From Psilocybe azurescens (Eukaryota > Basidiomycota > Agaricomycetes > Agaricales > Agrocybaceae), in contig JAJIRX010001041.1 of the NCBI GenBank assembly GCA_023853785.1, positions 26,992 to 90,991 of the forward strand: a stretch of DNA of 64,000 nucleotides, given 5' to 3'. Under the pieces are notes generated by a model. It was not told the origin of the DNA. It saw only the letters and a program-made list of their open reading frames with translations, and did no database searches. Both the position numbers and the translations under genes were made by a program. How positions within the stretch are numbered: the first letter of the stretch is position 1; each line of letters begins with the position of its first letter. Shown here one piece after another: positions 13,608-26,250 of this stretch.

Positions 13608-15179
13608 ATCGAATATAGGTGGTAGACCTTCTCAGGGAATATGATAACTACAGTGTCGTGCGAATCGAATATGACAGTCATAGCCGTCCTACTCGATACA
13701 TAGCTAAAGTACATTGCCGCCATGTATTTTACGAAGATGTGTCTCTAATGGTTGTGAGCTGCTATCTATGTACTACAGATGTAATTTCTTGTGATAGCCT
13801 CACTGTGTAGCCACATATGGTCGCAGCATATGATGCTCGGCTGGATTGGGTCCAGACAGGAAGTGCCGGCCCGTTGGTCCCATTTGACCCGAAGCCCCTA
13901 ACTATGGTACACAGGATACCCGATCACGCCGACGACTTTCACAGTACCAGTTGTAAGTGCCACACAAGGGAAAATGCGGTAGTTTTCCGGCAGAGAATGC
14001 CCGAGAATATTGCAACTTGAAGGTAAGCCATGCCATTTCGGCCTCATTGTTGTCTGCTCGCATTCTCCTTCAAATTTTTTCACTTGTGTGTCGTCAGTAC
14101 AGCATGAGGAAATATCAGAGAGGAAGATAGACTCGGTCGGGGCCGCAGGGTGTTTGATGACATCTCTTATGGCGATGCATTCAAAAGTTTCCAATGATCC
14201 ACGACTTCCATTTTCCCCGTCAAAGAACCGAGAGGCAAGTAAGCCAAGCATCCAAACCGTTAAGTCCGCAATAAGCGTGTCTAAGGGACATCTGAACCCA
14301 TGACACAAAGACGTCTACCGTTTCAGTAATAGAACAGCTAGCTTTCAAGGGCGATCTCAAGGCCATTTATACTCGAAGATCATACACACTCTCACGAGAT
14401 TATAATACGACTCATGGTGAAAGAACGGGAAGAACGATTTCTATCAAGGACCTGTACATTGGCGCAAACACACGAGAGTTCAAATTGCTGGGCAATTACC
14501 AAACCCGGTTGCCAACACGGGACATTTACAATTGCAGAATGGAATACCCCAAACCAAAGCTAATGCCTCGTCGCATGCAGACATGGTACAACTTAAGGCA
14601 TCACGTTCTTTGCTTCGGGAAGCCCTTGGTAAATTTTTGAAAACCGAATCTCAAAGTCCTTGTTTTCGCCGTCCGTTGCCGACTTCTGGAAAGTCCGAGA
14701 TGGACCACTGCCAAAGCTAAATGCTTAGATGTTTCGCAAACCGGGAGCAGTCAATGCATGCGTCCGAGAAGAGGTCGATGGTCGAGAGGTCTGTGGGAAA
14801 TCCACTTTGAGGGTGATAAGTTTGAACGCCGTGAACAGGAACTCGAGGCATAACTTAGACTTGGAAGATCACCATACGTGGCATGGTGGCGGCATGCGTG
14901 TGAAGAGGGGAATAAGGGGGCACGGGTGTTTATAATGAAGTGGATAGAAAGCATTCAATTAGGCGAATATGTTGCGGATTTTGAAAGTAGAGGCAAGTTT
15001 ATGTAGAGAGCCACAGGTCGTTACGAATTGTGGGATACGGCGAGTGAATTTCAACTAGATTTGCTAGCGAATAGATTTCTGGGTCAAGATCGATTGAAAA
15101 CCCGCCACGGTAATCAAATGAGATGTGTCTCAAGTGCATTATAATGAAGCCCATATCCATAGCCCAATATTAGACTGGA
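13608..15179. other. No recognised gene
   Basis: Several overlapping ORFs occur on both strands (plus 13817-14020 and 14010-14303, minus 13898-14308, plus 14729-14935). None has a recognised motif, and none joins to a neighbour through good splice sites. This may be an old gene beyond recognition. Confidence 0.4.
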
Positions 15180-16290
15180 GTCTGTGTCGATAACATCCGT
15201 TGTCGCCTTTCTGCGGGGTTCATCAATGTCGCTCGAGGGTCGGGGTCGGCAAATGGACTCTAACTAACATAGCAAATGACGTTTTCTTAAGCAAATGGTG
15301 TTTCTTTTGACCCACCCCTGACCTTACATTAAGCGCTAAATTTAATATTCACCCCTTACCGTCTGCACGGTCTACTGGAGTCTACTGGTTAGTTGGCTTA
15401 TGGAAAATGAATGTCTGAAGCCTCGACGAAGCTGTATTCATCAGAGGGAAATATTTCAAGCATTAAACGACGCTGTGCCAACCGCTTCTTCTAATCAATC
15501 CCGTGGAAAATGAATGGTGAGAATTTTCAATGAACGATGAAGCCATATTACATTGAGTGCTCTTCTAATTCTCCCGGGTCTTTGTCGCTTTTCTGCGAGG
15601 CCCATCACTGTCTCTCGACGCTCCAGGGTTGGTAATTGGACTCAAATATCATCATAAATGACGTCTCCCCAGGCCAAAGATGTTTCTTTTGTCTCACCCC
15701 TGACTCGACATTAAGACCTAAATTTAACATTCGATGATCTGTACGGTCTACGGTCTATTGGGTTAGTTGAATAACATGCAGCTTTAGACGACGCTGTGTC
15801 AACCGTCTCTGGGAACTCAGAACTTAGTAAGTTTACAGCTGTATGCAAAAACTTGAAAACCTTTCAAAGTTCCAGCGCACGCGCTGATGTTTGAACAAAT
15901 AACCGTTTTTGGTATCTCGACACTCGCACGCCTCTTTCGGTGGTGCGTCGGGAGCTTGGGGTATTAACCCCACAATCTGCGTCATCGATGTTTGGATCCC
16001 GTGATCGTTCAAGCTACCAAAAGCTTAATACATAGTATACGAAAGGAGATCGCCGCGAAATGAGAGTGCCTCGAGAATTGCACTCAAATGAACATATTAA
16101 ACAAATATTAAATGAAGTTTCTTTAATTCCACGCGACTACAGAGTATACTGAACACTAAATTAATATTCTCCCCTTATGCTATGTACGGTCTGCTCTTGG
16201 CATGGCTAATTGATTACCTGGAAAATGAATGGCGAGGGTTCTCGGCAAAACGATGACGCCGTGTCATATTAAGTACTCTTCTAAATTTCT
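15180..16290. repeat. Three or four diverged direct repeats (old element copies)
   Basis: The same order of motifs recurs at about 15199-15480, 15578-15830 and 16090-16285. The motifs are tttgtcgc-ttttctgcg, aaatgacg-, tgtttcttttg-c-caccctga, cattaag--ctaaattta, a cacggtcta box, ttagttg- and an 'aaaatgaatgg' box. A shorter fourth piece lies at 15469-15573. Copies differ by many substitutions and small gaps. No ORF or terminal repeats were found. The source may be an old transposon or LTR fragment duplicated locally. Confidence 0.6.
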
Positions 16291-16815
16291 CACTGAAGCT
16301 AGACTGGACTATGCCACTGCGTACCATTCATAGTATGAGGGAGCACGAGGCGTTGGCGAACGTGCGGGACGTCAACCCTTTCGCTCTTAAAATCCAGAAC
16401 CCAACAGCTTCATCATATTATAAGATAGAATGAGAGATAGTTCCCATGTAATGCAACCATGAATAAACGATACAAAGATAATAAAAGCACAGACCGAACA
16501 GGTCCACGCGAAATGAGGATATGAGAGTAAATAGTATGTACAAGGTTGAAGAAAGGAAGGAAGGCAGTTGAATGACCCAGGCATGCGTGTATATATCGTG
16601 TCAGAAGCGAACTAGAGTCTGTATGTACTATGTAGCAGAGAGAAGAGGAAAAGGGAAAAAATACAACAGATAACATCTACCCTTCTACGCGTGCACGCGT
16701 ATACGTGCAACCAAAAGAAAAAAAGCTATAAAATACAAACGAAGCAACCCCCGATACCCATAGATCTCCTTCCGCCCCTATTAAAATTAAATGCTCAATA
16801 CCCTCTCATAACACT

Positions 16816-19800
16816 CTACAACTTGCTCACGCCCCCACCTCCGCCCAACACAAGCGACCCGGCGCCCAAGCGCTGTATCGGCTGCAGCTTCCGCTTCAAG
16901 TCCCGCAGGATGGAGGTCTTGGGGTGCCACTCCCGGAAGGCGTCGCGCAGGTCCGCAATCTCGCGCGAGAAGAAGTGCGCGACGCGCTCGTCGGCGATGA
17001 TGTCGCGCAGGGACCACGGGATCTGGGAGGAGGCAGAGAGCAGCGAATCAGCGTCACAAACTCACGAAAAAAAAATTCAAAAAGAAAAAATTACGCACCT
17101 CATAATCATTCTGCTCATGCGCCGCATTGAACGGCTCAACACTCAATGCTCCCATTCCATCGTCGCCCGCCCGCCCCTCATCCGCCAAAAACAGATAATC
17201 GACCGCCATCCGATACGTGCCCTCCTCCTCGTACGCCGTCGAGTGCCCGACGCCGCTGAGGCTGCCGGCGGTCGCCTCGGAGAGGTGCGCGAGGAGCCCG
17301 GCGTCGGAGAGGCCTGCGTTGCGGATCCGCAGGAGGAGGACGAGCAGTGCGGAGAGGAAGTCGGAGGAGCTGGTGGGGAGGCCAAGCGAGGACGTGAGAC
17401 GAAACGAAACGAGAAACGAAATAAAAAGTGGAGGAAAAGAAGGCAAAGAAAGCAACGTCAGCGTTCGCATTCCTTGCGACGAGCGACAAAGAGAAACGCA
17501 CTGATACGCATCGCCATCGATGTACAGCGCGCGCAGTATGAGCGGGTGCGACGCCGCGGTGAAGAGGCCCGAGTAGAGCGGCACAACCTGGTCGTTCAGG
17601 GACGCGATGTACAGGATCTTGGTCTGCAATGCAATGATGATATGGATATGGATGAGGATAAGGATGAAGATGGGCAGCAGGAAGAGAAGGGACGCACACC
17701 GTGGTCCAACACGCTCTGCAGCGCACTGACGTACGCCTTCGACACCGCGCTCTCCGTATTCTACAAACACAAAATCATCAATTGTGTTAAAAATCCGGTA
17801 ACATGGGCGATCACGAAAAATGCGTACCTGGAACTCGAACAACTCCCGTGCAGCCGTCGACTCGAAGTACTACAAAAATCATTATTAAAAAATTTCTTTC
17901 ATCAAAAGAAAAGGAAGGAAGAAGCGCACCTGCAAATACGGCCCCACGAGCGTGCTCGAGCTCAAATACCTCAGCGGGCCGAGATGGATCCCGCACAGCG
18001 CGAGGAGGCACACTCTTTGGACTTTCCTCCTCTTCTTCCCGCTCTTCTCGCTTTTCGTCGTATTACCACCTGGAGCGCCAGCGCCAGCACCCACCGCTCC
18101 AATCCCCGGCACACCCTCATCCTCTCCCTCTCCCTCCCCTCCTTCCTTTCCTCCCTTATCAACGCCAGGTGAATCCCCACCAACGTTCCGCCCGCTAACC
18201 AGATGTCCGTCCCTGTACATCCGCGCGAGCAGATGCGCGGACACGACGCTGCCCTGCGAGTGCGTCGCGACGAGCACCGCGTCTGCGGCATGCACGTCGG
18301 CGAGCCAGGACGGCGAGGCGAGCAGGGTCGCGTATAGTCTGCGGGGTGCGTGGTTTTTGTGAAGTGGTGTGTGTTGGGTATTGGGTGTGTGGTTTTTGTG
18401 AGGTGATGAGGTTGGTCGGTTGATTTTGATTTTGGTTTAATTTAATTTTGGGTTTTCGTTTCATTTCGTTGATTTGCAGTAATAAGAGAAAAAAAAAAAA
18501 GGAAAAGGACAGTCAGCCCAAACTCAAGCCCATCCGAAGCCCGACGCCCCAAGCCAAAGTCAAAGAACGCACCTATCAACTCTCCGCTCAATGATACCCT
18601 CGCCCTCGAGCGGGATCTGCGTGACTTTATCGAACTTGACCCCGTGGGCTGCCTCGAAGGCGCGCAGGGCCTGCGCGGACATGTGTGCGAATTTCGCGGA
18701 GGTGCCTGTGGGCTGTGGAGAGGGGGAGTTAGTTTGGTTCGTTGAATGAGTTTGGGAGGGGTTTTGTGCGTTCGATGAAGGAATGAATGGATGAAAGAGA
18801 ACGCACCTCGCCGAGCACAGTGCGTATCATCGCGCCTACAAATGCAATTCAATGTCATAAACCAAAACTCGAGGAAAAACAGAGGAGAACGCACCGGGAA
18901 ACCACCCATGCACGCCGATCACGACGACGCGCTTGCAGCCGCGCAGCACGTCCTTCATCCCCTCGTCATTGAATGGTGAGGACCCAGAGGCAGATGGGTC
19001 GGTGTCGTTGATCCTGTCCACGGCCGGGATTCCTTTCCTCGGTCTTGATCTGGACCTGGACCTGGATTTCGAACGCGAAGTTGAGTTCGAGCGTGATCTG
19101 GACTTCATCGTTGCCGTCGAGGTACCGCCAGAGGAGGACCCGCCCCCGACATCCCACCCGGCGTCCTCGTACACTTTCCACGCCTTCGGGAGCGCCATCC
19201 CGAACCCGCGCATGCGCGCCCTGCGATAGCGCACCAGCGCATCCTCGCGCGCATCCTTCTCTGTGTCCAGCCCCATCTCCTCATCCTCATCTTGCGCATC
19301 CTCTTCGTCTCCGTCTCTCTTGACGTTAGCTTTTGCGCTCGCACGTTGCTTGCCCTTCCCAGCGGCCCCGCCGCTGCCCAGCAGAGACGGGACAACGACT
19401 TGACTAGAACTCGAACTCGCATCCCGCGCGAACAACACCCCCGAGACGAACTTCATCGTCTTCCCAAATAGCTTGCCCACGCCCTGCTCTTCCTCTTTTC
19501 CCGTGCCTTTGCCTTCATTCTCCGTCTCCTCTCCCTTTTGTGGGTGTGACGAACGCGGGCGCGTAGGGAGGATATTCCTGGGCGGAGCGTGGAACGTGTC
19601 TGCCCACGTCGGAAGCACGAGGTTCGGCGGCGGCGGCGGTGGTGCGGCGGACCCTGCAGTCGACGACGCGGCCTTCGAACTGGTGGAGGACGGCGCGGGC
19701 GATGCACTGCGTTTAGTCGTTTCAGACGCTACGACAGCAGAGGTGGTTTTGGAGGCTCCATTGTTGTTGGTGCTGGACATCGTCGCGGACGTGGTCGTGG

Positions 19801-22800
19801 TAGTAGTAGCAGTAGCAGTCATCGTCGTCGTCACGCCGGAAGCACTAGCACCACCTGTCTTCGCAACGGAACTTGCCGCTCCTCCTGCAGCCCCTGAGAC
19901 GACAGACGATGGGCTGCGGGGAATAGGCGTGTTCGCGCCAGACCCGGACCGTCGGGGTGTAGACGCGCCCGATGCGGAGAGCCTGGCCGACTCGCGCTTG
20001 AGGTCAGCCGAGACGACGAGAAGCGGCGCAGCGCGTTCGCGCTTGTTGCTGCTCCGCGATCGCGCGCCATTGGAGTTGGAATTGGAATTGGAATTGGAAT
20101 TGGAGCTAGAAGGTCGAGTAGGCTCTGCCTTTGGGGTGGCCTTTTCCGCGGAGCGCGACACAGCTCGGCCCCTCGCTCCTTCTCCTTCTTCTTCTCGCTG
20201 CCCATCGCCATCACCATCGTCATCAATATCCATAACCTCCATCCCATTCTCGTCTCGCTTGACGTCATCGCCATCGCCACCTTGAATCGCCTTCCTCGCT
20301 CTAACACCCTCCGCGGCGCCCGCGTAAGCCAGCGTCTTGACGAGCAGCCGGTTCGAGCTCGCGCTGAAGAACGAGGCCCATCCGAGCCGGCTCGCGTCCA
20401 TCGTGCTCATGATCGGGTTCTCGCCTTCGCCTGGAACAGACCCCGCTTCTTCAGTTTGAGCTTGCGAGTTACGCGCATACGGAACGACGGCCCCTCCATC
20501 CGATTCCGTGTCGACTTGTGCTTGAGCTTGATCCTCTGCCAGCGAAAGCGAACCCGTAATTTCTTCTTTCTCTTCCTTCCCTTCCTCTTCCTGCGCCTCT
20601 GCCTCCGTCACTGCATCCACCACTGCCGTAGTCGCAGTCGCAGTTGCATCACCCGTCACACTCTTCGTCGACGCTGCTGACGAGTAATACCACGCCCACG
20701 GCGCGAGCCACGCAGACGTGATGTTGCTGCTCTCCGAATCGGCGGGACTCGCGACACCACCCGTCTGCGCCCCTTCATCACCAGGAGCGCGCTCTGCATC
20801 CCTGACGCCCTCCTTCGTGGCTTCTCCAGCTTGCTCAATAGAAACAGGCGCCTCAACAATAGCAAGTGTCTCTGAGGCAGCAGCAACAACATTATCCACT
20901 TCCGCCGGCTCCGGCTCTGCCTCTTTACTACCTTCTTCAGCAGTCTCAGCATCCTCCACTGCCCCTTTGTCCGCATCGTCGCCCGCCTGCGCCTCCGCTT
21001 TCGCACCGCCACTGGTAGTAATAGCATCACCTCCTCCTTCACACCCTCTCCATTCACACCGGACTTCCACCCGACATAATCCCACCACGACGAATTCCCG
21101 TTCGCATATGTGCTGGCACCAGTCTTTGCGTGTTCAGCTGAAGCAGGCTCTGTGCCGGCTGTCGACTTCGCTGCCGATGCCAGGGCTGAGTTTGAAGACG
21201 ATGACCCCCGATCTATAGAGAAAAAGGGATGTCGTTAGTGTACGTTCGCTCAGCGATGTGAAAAGAGTGAAAACAATAAATAATAAAGAAACTTTTCAAA
21301 AGAGAAAAAGTAAAGAAAAAGTGAGATGCGGTAGGGCGAGGATCACAGAATGTATTGATGAGTGTGTGTGTGGAGTCGTAAAAAACGGAGAGGAAGAGGA
21401 AGAGGAACTACGATTATCGCATGCAGATCGGAGCTTGATGTGCAGGAACGTCGAGACGAGACGCACAGAATAGAAAGCAGCGGGCGCAAAGTCCACGAGA
21501 AGAAAGAAAGACGAACAGAAAAACAGAAAGAGACGAGGTAGGAACGAGAGAACGAGAGAGAGAGAGGAGGAAGCAAAAAGCAAAATAGACGAAAAACGAA
21601 ACAGGAAACTCACCAGCACCAGCATCCCTACTCTCACTTCCACTCCGTGCACCCTCCGCCTCCGCCTCCGCCTCTTGCGCGCTACGCTTACTCTCCTCTG
21701 CGCCTGCGCCTGTGCCCTCGCCCTCGCTTTTACCACCCACAGCCCCTCCTCCTCCTCCTTCTTCCACACACTGCTCTATCCGCCTTTCACTCTCGCCCCC
21801 TTCCCCACTTTCTTCCATGCCGACACCCTTATCCTTGTCCTTATCCGCGGCATCCTTCCCATGCCCGCCCGCTCCTCCCAATGCCACAGGCGCCAGAATG
21901 CCAACCACCCCCATCGCCAGCGGCGGAACAGGCAGAGGAACAGGCAGCGCGACTTTCGCCCGCCCAAGCAGCGGTAACGGGATGCCCATGAATCTGCTCC
22001 CGCTCCCGCCCTGCTTTTGTGTCTCCTCCGCCGCAGTCGCAGTCGCAGTCGCAGTCGCAGTCGTTACTCGAAGAGAGGCACCGGAACCGGCACCCGCAGA
22101 CGCAGACGCAGTCGCGACCGCGGGCGAGAAAACAGGAAAAGCGAACAGAGCGCCAGCAGGCGGCGTGTGCGGGAGAGACGGCACGCTGTCGTCGATGGAG
22201 GAGGGCAGGGACAGCGTGCTCTTGTGCGTGGGCCTGGGTCTGGGCCTGGGGCGTTCTTGCTGTGTTTCTGGTTGGGAAGGAGAGGGTGAGGTGGGTGTAA
22301 GCGGGCCTGGCGTCGAGCTTGACGTCGAGCTTGATGTGGCTTTCGAGTTTGGAGGAGAGCTCGAAGACATAGCTGGCACCGTCGCCGTCGCCGTCACCGT
22401 CGTCGACGTCGAAGTCGAAGTCGAAGTCCCGACAGCGCCCGCGTCTGACGACGAGGAAGGAACATCCACAGGCACCGCATGCACAGGCCGGATCTTGCCC
22501 TCCATCCACCCCTCGAACGACGTCGTGGTGCCCTCTTTGCCCTCCTCTTTTCCTTCGTCCTCTTCACCGCCACCTCCAGCTCCAGCTCTTCCAGAAAAAG
22601 CGAACCCTCACCCCCACCCTCGTTCCCAACGACAGGAAGAGCCGCGTACCCCGGCGGCGGCGTCCCAGGCACACTCCTTGGCGGCGACGCGGGCGGTGTA
22701 GGAGGGGCGGAATAGAACCACGAGCGCGTGCTCTTGCTCTTGCTCTTGGGTTTGCTTTTGGGTTTTCTCGTAGCTTTCGAGTTCGGCGTGGACGGGGACG

Positions 22801-24562
22801 AGGACGAGGACGCAGAGTGCGGTTTCGGTGCGATCGTGGCCGTAGCTGGCAACGGCAACGAAGTAGTCGACGACGAAGCAGCCGCTGTTGCTGCTGCTGT
22901 TGCGAGGGCGATATACGGCGCAGGAGAGGGCGGCGAGGATGACGAGGACGAGTCGTCGAGCAAACCCCTGCGTAGGTGGTGGTGTTTGAGCGGAGAGGAG
23001 GGCAGGGATATCGACGCCCCCGCCCCCGATCCCGATCCCGATCCCGATGCGAGTTTTGCGTTGTGGCTGGAGACGGGGAACAAGTCTGCGCCGCGCAGAG
23101 TTGGAGGAGGGATCGGTTGATTGGGAGTCACATTCGGAATTTGCGGAGATAGCGTAGGAGGAGGAGGGAGTGATGATGCATGAGAAGGAAGGCGGACTTC
23201 CTGTGCGATAACAGGCGTCGGAGGGTCGACACGCACATGAACAGCGGGTTTGCTCGCGTTGCCTGCGTCTGTATCCTTAATTGTGTCTGCATTCGCTGAC
23301 GTTGGTGCTGCTGTTGACGATGGTGCGAAGGCGGATACAGGAGCATTAGTAGGAGTAGCATGTGCGGCGGTGTTAGCAGCGTTTTGCGGAGATGTAGCTT
23401 TAGATAGAGAGGAGGATGAATCCGTCTGCACCACAGATTTGCCCTTCGACCGCGTGAGGGAGGAGAACCACGAGCCCTTCTTCTTATTGGGGTTGAGCTT
23501 GGACGATGAAGATGAAGGTGACGGTGAAGGGGGTGCGGAAGGAGGGGGTGCGTGTTGGGGTTGGGGTTGGCAGGAGAAAGGGGATGCGGTTGTGGATGTG
23601 AATGTTGGAGTGGAGGTGGAGGTGGAGGAGGTGCTTGCGGTGCTTGAGATGGGGATTCTGGATGCAGATGCAGATGTGGATGTAGATGTATTGTAGACGT
23701 TGAAATGGTAGAATCAGAAGCTTCTGATGCACCGACAGACATGCTCGAGATATCGCGATTATCGCTCTCTGCAAACATCACTCCTGTAGGAAAAGAAATA
23801 AACAATCAGTCAAAGGGTCCTCATCCAAACACACAAGAAAGACAAAGAAAGGTGACTCACCATTCGCATCCGACTCTTGCGCAGCAGCAGCAGCAGGCTC
23901 ATAAACGGCACTCAGTCCATCCTGCACCGACCGGCCCTCCGATCCCACCTGCCGATCCCGCCTCCCTACGCTACCCGCATTGGACGACGTCGACGCCGAC
24001 GACGACAGCGAGAGCAGCCGATGGCGCGTGCTCTCGCGCGCACCAGCCAGCGGCGCACTGTGCTCCCGCTCTGCGAACACAATCGACACGCTCGCTTCCA
24101 GCGGCTGCGGCTGGGGTGCGATATCCTCGAACTCGAGGCACTCGCGGAGATAGCAGCGGCGGTAGCAGCAGCCTCCGGAGACGTGGATAACGACGCTGGC
24201 GCAGTGGTAGCGCTAGCGCCAGCGGCACTCGTTCCCATTAAGCCTGTCCGCCAGGACGGCTGCTTGTTGTAGCCCATATTCATCGTATGCGTGCTTCGAA
24301 CAGATTTTGTCGTCGATTGTCTTCTAGTTCTATGATTATCTTCATGTTGATGCCGATTCATATTCGGATGCCTGCGACTAGGACTCGGACTCGGACCCGC
24401 AGCACCTGTCGGAGGAGGAGGAGGAGGAGGAGAGGAGGGGAACGACGAGGCAGAAGTGTGCATTGAGCATGTGTTGTAAACGTTGCTGTCTGCACAGTAC
24501 GCGAGCTGTGTCATTAAGCTCCGGGCCCGGCTGGCGGCTGCGCTGGGGAATGAAGCCGTCAC
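16816..24562 (-). CDS. Very long serine alpha/beta-hydrolase (lipase-like)
   Basis: The first two-thirds are low-complexity: Ser/Pro/Thr/Ala runs, acidic stretches and an Arg/Ser-rich tail. The hydrolase domain follows. IGVHGWFPG is the oxyanion-type N-terminal motif, spliced into AMIRTVLGE (18807-18835) and PTGTSAKF (18572-18712). The nucleophile elbow is THSQG near 18250. The probable acid is in ASLNDQVVPLYS (17501-17623), and the probable catalytic His in GVGHST (17099-17369). The last exon is 16816-17022, ending GGGGGVSKL. At least ten exons splice cleanly, with one long intron at 21213-21613. The start is uncertain: 24562 opens the frame and 24283 (MNMGYN) is a later choice. Four one-base gaps in homopolymers (24113-24116, 23544-23548, 22605-22607 and about 21030) break the frame in the disordered part. 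The substrate is unknown; an intracellular esterase or lipase role is inferred. Confidence 0.75.
20074..20107. repeat. Hexanucleotide repeat inside an exon
   Basis: A ttggaa-type hexamer is repeated about five times. On the minus strand it encodes a Ser-Asn repeat in the disordered part of the hydrolase. Similar in-frame microsatellites lie at 22027-22064 (cagtcg) and at about 23025-23050 (cccgat). Confidence 0.8.
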
Positions 24563-24599
24563 GTGGCATTACACTTTGCTGCCACAGGGCTACGTCATA

Positions 24600-26250
24600 T
24601 GTCGAGTGCGTCACTGAGCGGTATGTATTTCGGTTCGGCGCGTACGCGCATACGTTTCTCTGGCCTGTGTTTTGTTCGTGTTACAAGAAGAACAAACCTG
24701 GAGATGCAACCTCAATAATTGGAAAGAACGAAATGAACATGCTAAACGGCCGCATCGCACGCGGCACACTATAAGTTGAACTCAAATTAGAGATTTGACC
24801 AGACTAGTGAGCCTTATATTTCATGCTGCATTCGGGCTTCTAGTATGGCCAGATAAACAATTTGCGCCCCTTCCGGGTGTATGCCCACGGCTTCAAGCAG
24901 GACTAAGAATGGTGCTGCAAAAATCTCATGCAAGTTTTAGTCATCTTCTTCTGATATTCCAACCGAATCATCTACCCGTATTTTAGTTATTAAAATCCCA
25001 GCCACCAGCTTATACGGCATCGCGATCTGGATAGTGAATGTGGCTCAGACGGATCTGACTCTGTCGAGGAATTGCCTCACGGTGCAAATACACGACTGCA
25101 GTTTTGGGAAGACCCTGGCTATAGTACTCCTTCTATCCGAATCCTCGACATTGTAGCTTTCATAACGAACATGGACATACCGACCTTGCCTCGATGCTAC
25201 GTGCAAGCGCTTATGATGTTCATACCCGGAGAACGTGCAGCTACACCAGCACATGATGTAGAAATGATGTCCCCGTCATCAACGCCGAGGATGAATCTCA
25301 GGGGTGAGCAGGATGCATAATAGAGCCCAGGAACCGGTGGGAGGACTACCGCCTATATCGTAGACAGTTGTAGGAAATGTGAGCTTACGAATGCGAGCCG
25401 ACGTTAGCGCATGGTCCCAGGAGTCAGGACAACGGACAATGTCTGACAAGAGACCATTTCAATACGAGAGAAGTCAAACTTGGAAGGGTAAAACTTATTT
25501 ATACACGTACTTGTGTCTTGTGGCTTGTTGGACTAAACAAATAAGGGAAGTCTTGTGGGTATTGTTCACATATAGCCTACTAAATTTGGTCAATTACTGC
25601 TTGATTCATTGGTGATGACTGGTTACTGTAGATTACGATTTACGTTAAGAACCAATAAAGACCTCTGTAAAGTCATGACACTCTTAAGGAGCGAATAATT
25701 GCCCAGCTCATCCAGCGTTGTAGTATTTAACGCAGTTTTGCAATGTGGCCAAGTACCGCCTCTCCGACCATACCATGCCGCATGCCATTATCCCGTCTCA
25801 CCCCACTATGCAGACAGGGTGTCAATCTCTCATGCGATATGACAATGCGTCGTTCATAAGTACTATCATTTGTTTTAAATCACACGTTTGTATCATTAAG
25901 CGCCCATCTCTGTTCTTTTCATCGACGGGAAGACAGGACATGTGCTTAAGGTCTACAACATCACGACTTTGGAAAAATTCGGTACCTGCTGTGTGTATAA
26001 TTTATATTTCAATCAGGACAACTGGAATTAAAGTCCCTTGGTTCCTTTACCAGCCGACAAAGCACGAGATTCATCAGAAGAAACAGAGTGCTAAATGCTA
26101 ATATACAACGGCGTTAAACTAGCATAACCTCAACGACGTTCCGAATATCACTGAGCTGTATAATTAGCACTTCAGTCACTTATCCTGGTAATGTTGTAGG
26201 AGTGGCAGACTTGAAAATTCCTCGTGCGTGTCTTCGGTGTGCACTTGAAT
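24600..26250. repeat. Segmental duplication block A (upstream DNA of the hydrolase)
   Basis: This DNA recurs at about 40380-41280 and at about 45650-46975 in the same orientation. Shared landmarks are the tggcctgtgttttgttcgtg start, the ttgcgccccttccgggtgta box, the conserved ORF listed separately, and a block starting gagcttacgaatg. Similarity stops at about 26250, where AT-rich transposon DNA begins. The other copies continue from the equivalent point into a DUF5648-like gene that is absent here. Confidence 0.8.
25003..25320 (+). CDS. Conserved unknown ORF, likely a terminal exon (block A copy)
   Basis: An open frame with coding character runs from a possible acceptor (ccaccag) at about 25000 to a TAA at 25318-25320. 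It reads RDLDSECGSDGSDSVEEL, then LQFWEDPGYSTPS, ILDIVAFITNMDI, LPRCYVQALMMFIPGE, and ends MNLRGEQDA. The copies at about 40395 and 46004 keep the frame across small gaps (12 and 9 nt) after NMDI, a sign of past coding selection. No upstream exon or domain was recognised, so the protein and its function are unknown. It could be the last exon of a gene or a small protein starting at the ATG at 25072 (numbered from the in-frame M before PHGAN). Confidence 0.45.
   Translation, partial: HQLIRHRDLDSECGSDGSDSVEELPHGANTRLQFWEDPGYSTPSIRILDIVAFITNMDIPTLPRCYVQALMMFIPGERAATPAHDVEMMSPSSTPRMNLRGEQDA

Noticed and set aside
16691..18172. 493-codon open frame on the plus strand
   Set aside because: It lies antisense to the well-spliced hydrolase exons and reads as charged low-complexity sequence. 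The minus strand carries the motifs and splice sites.
19473..20285. 270-codon plus-strand ORF rich in Val/Leu/Glu
   Set aside because: Complement of the Ser/Thr/Ala-rich exon of the hydrolase; open only because of composition.
22394..23434. Separate 346-aa proline/serine-rich gene
   Set aside because: Its frame joins the hydrolase exons on either side once one-base homopolymer gaps are allowed, and the paralogous copies show the same continuity.
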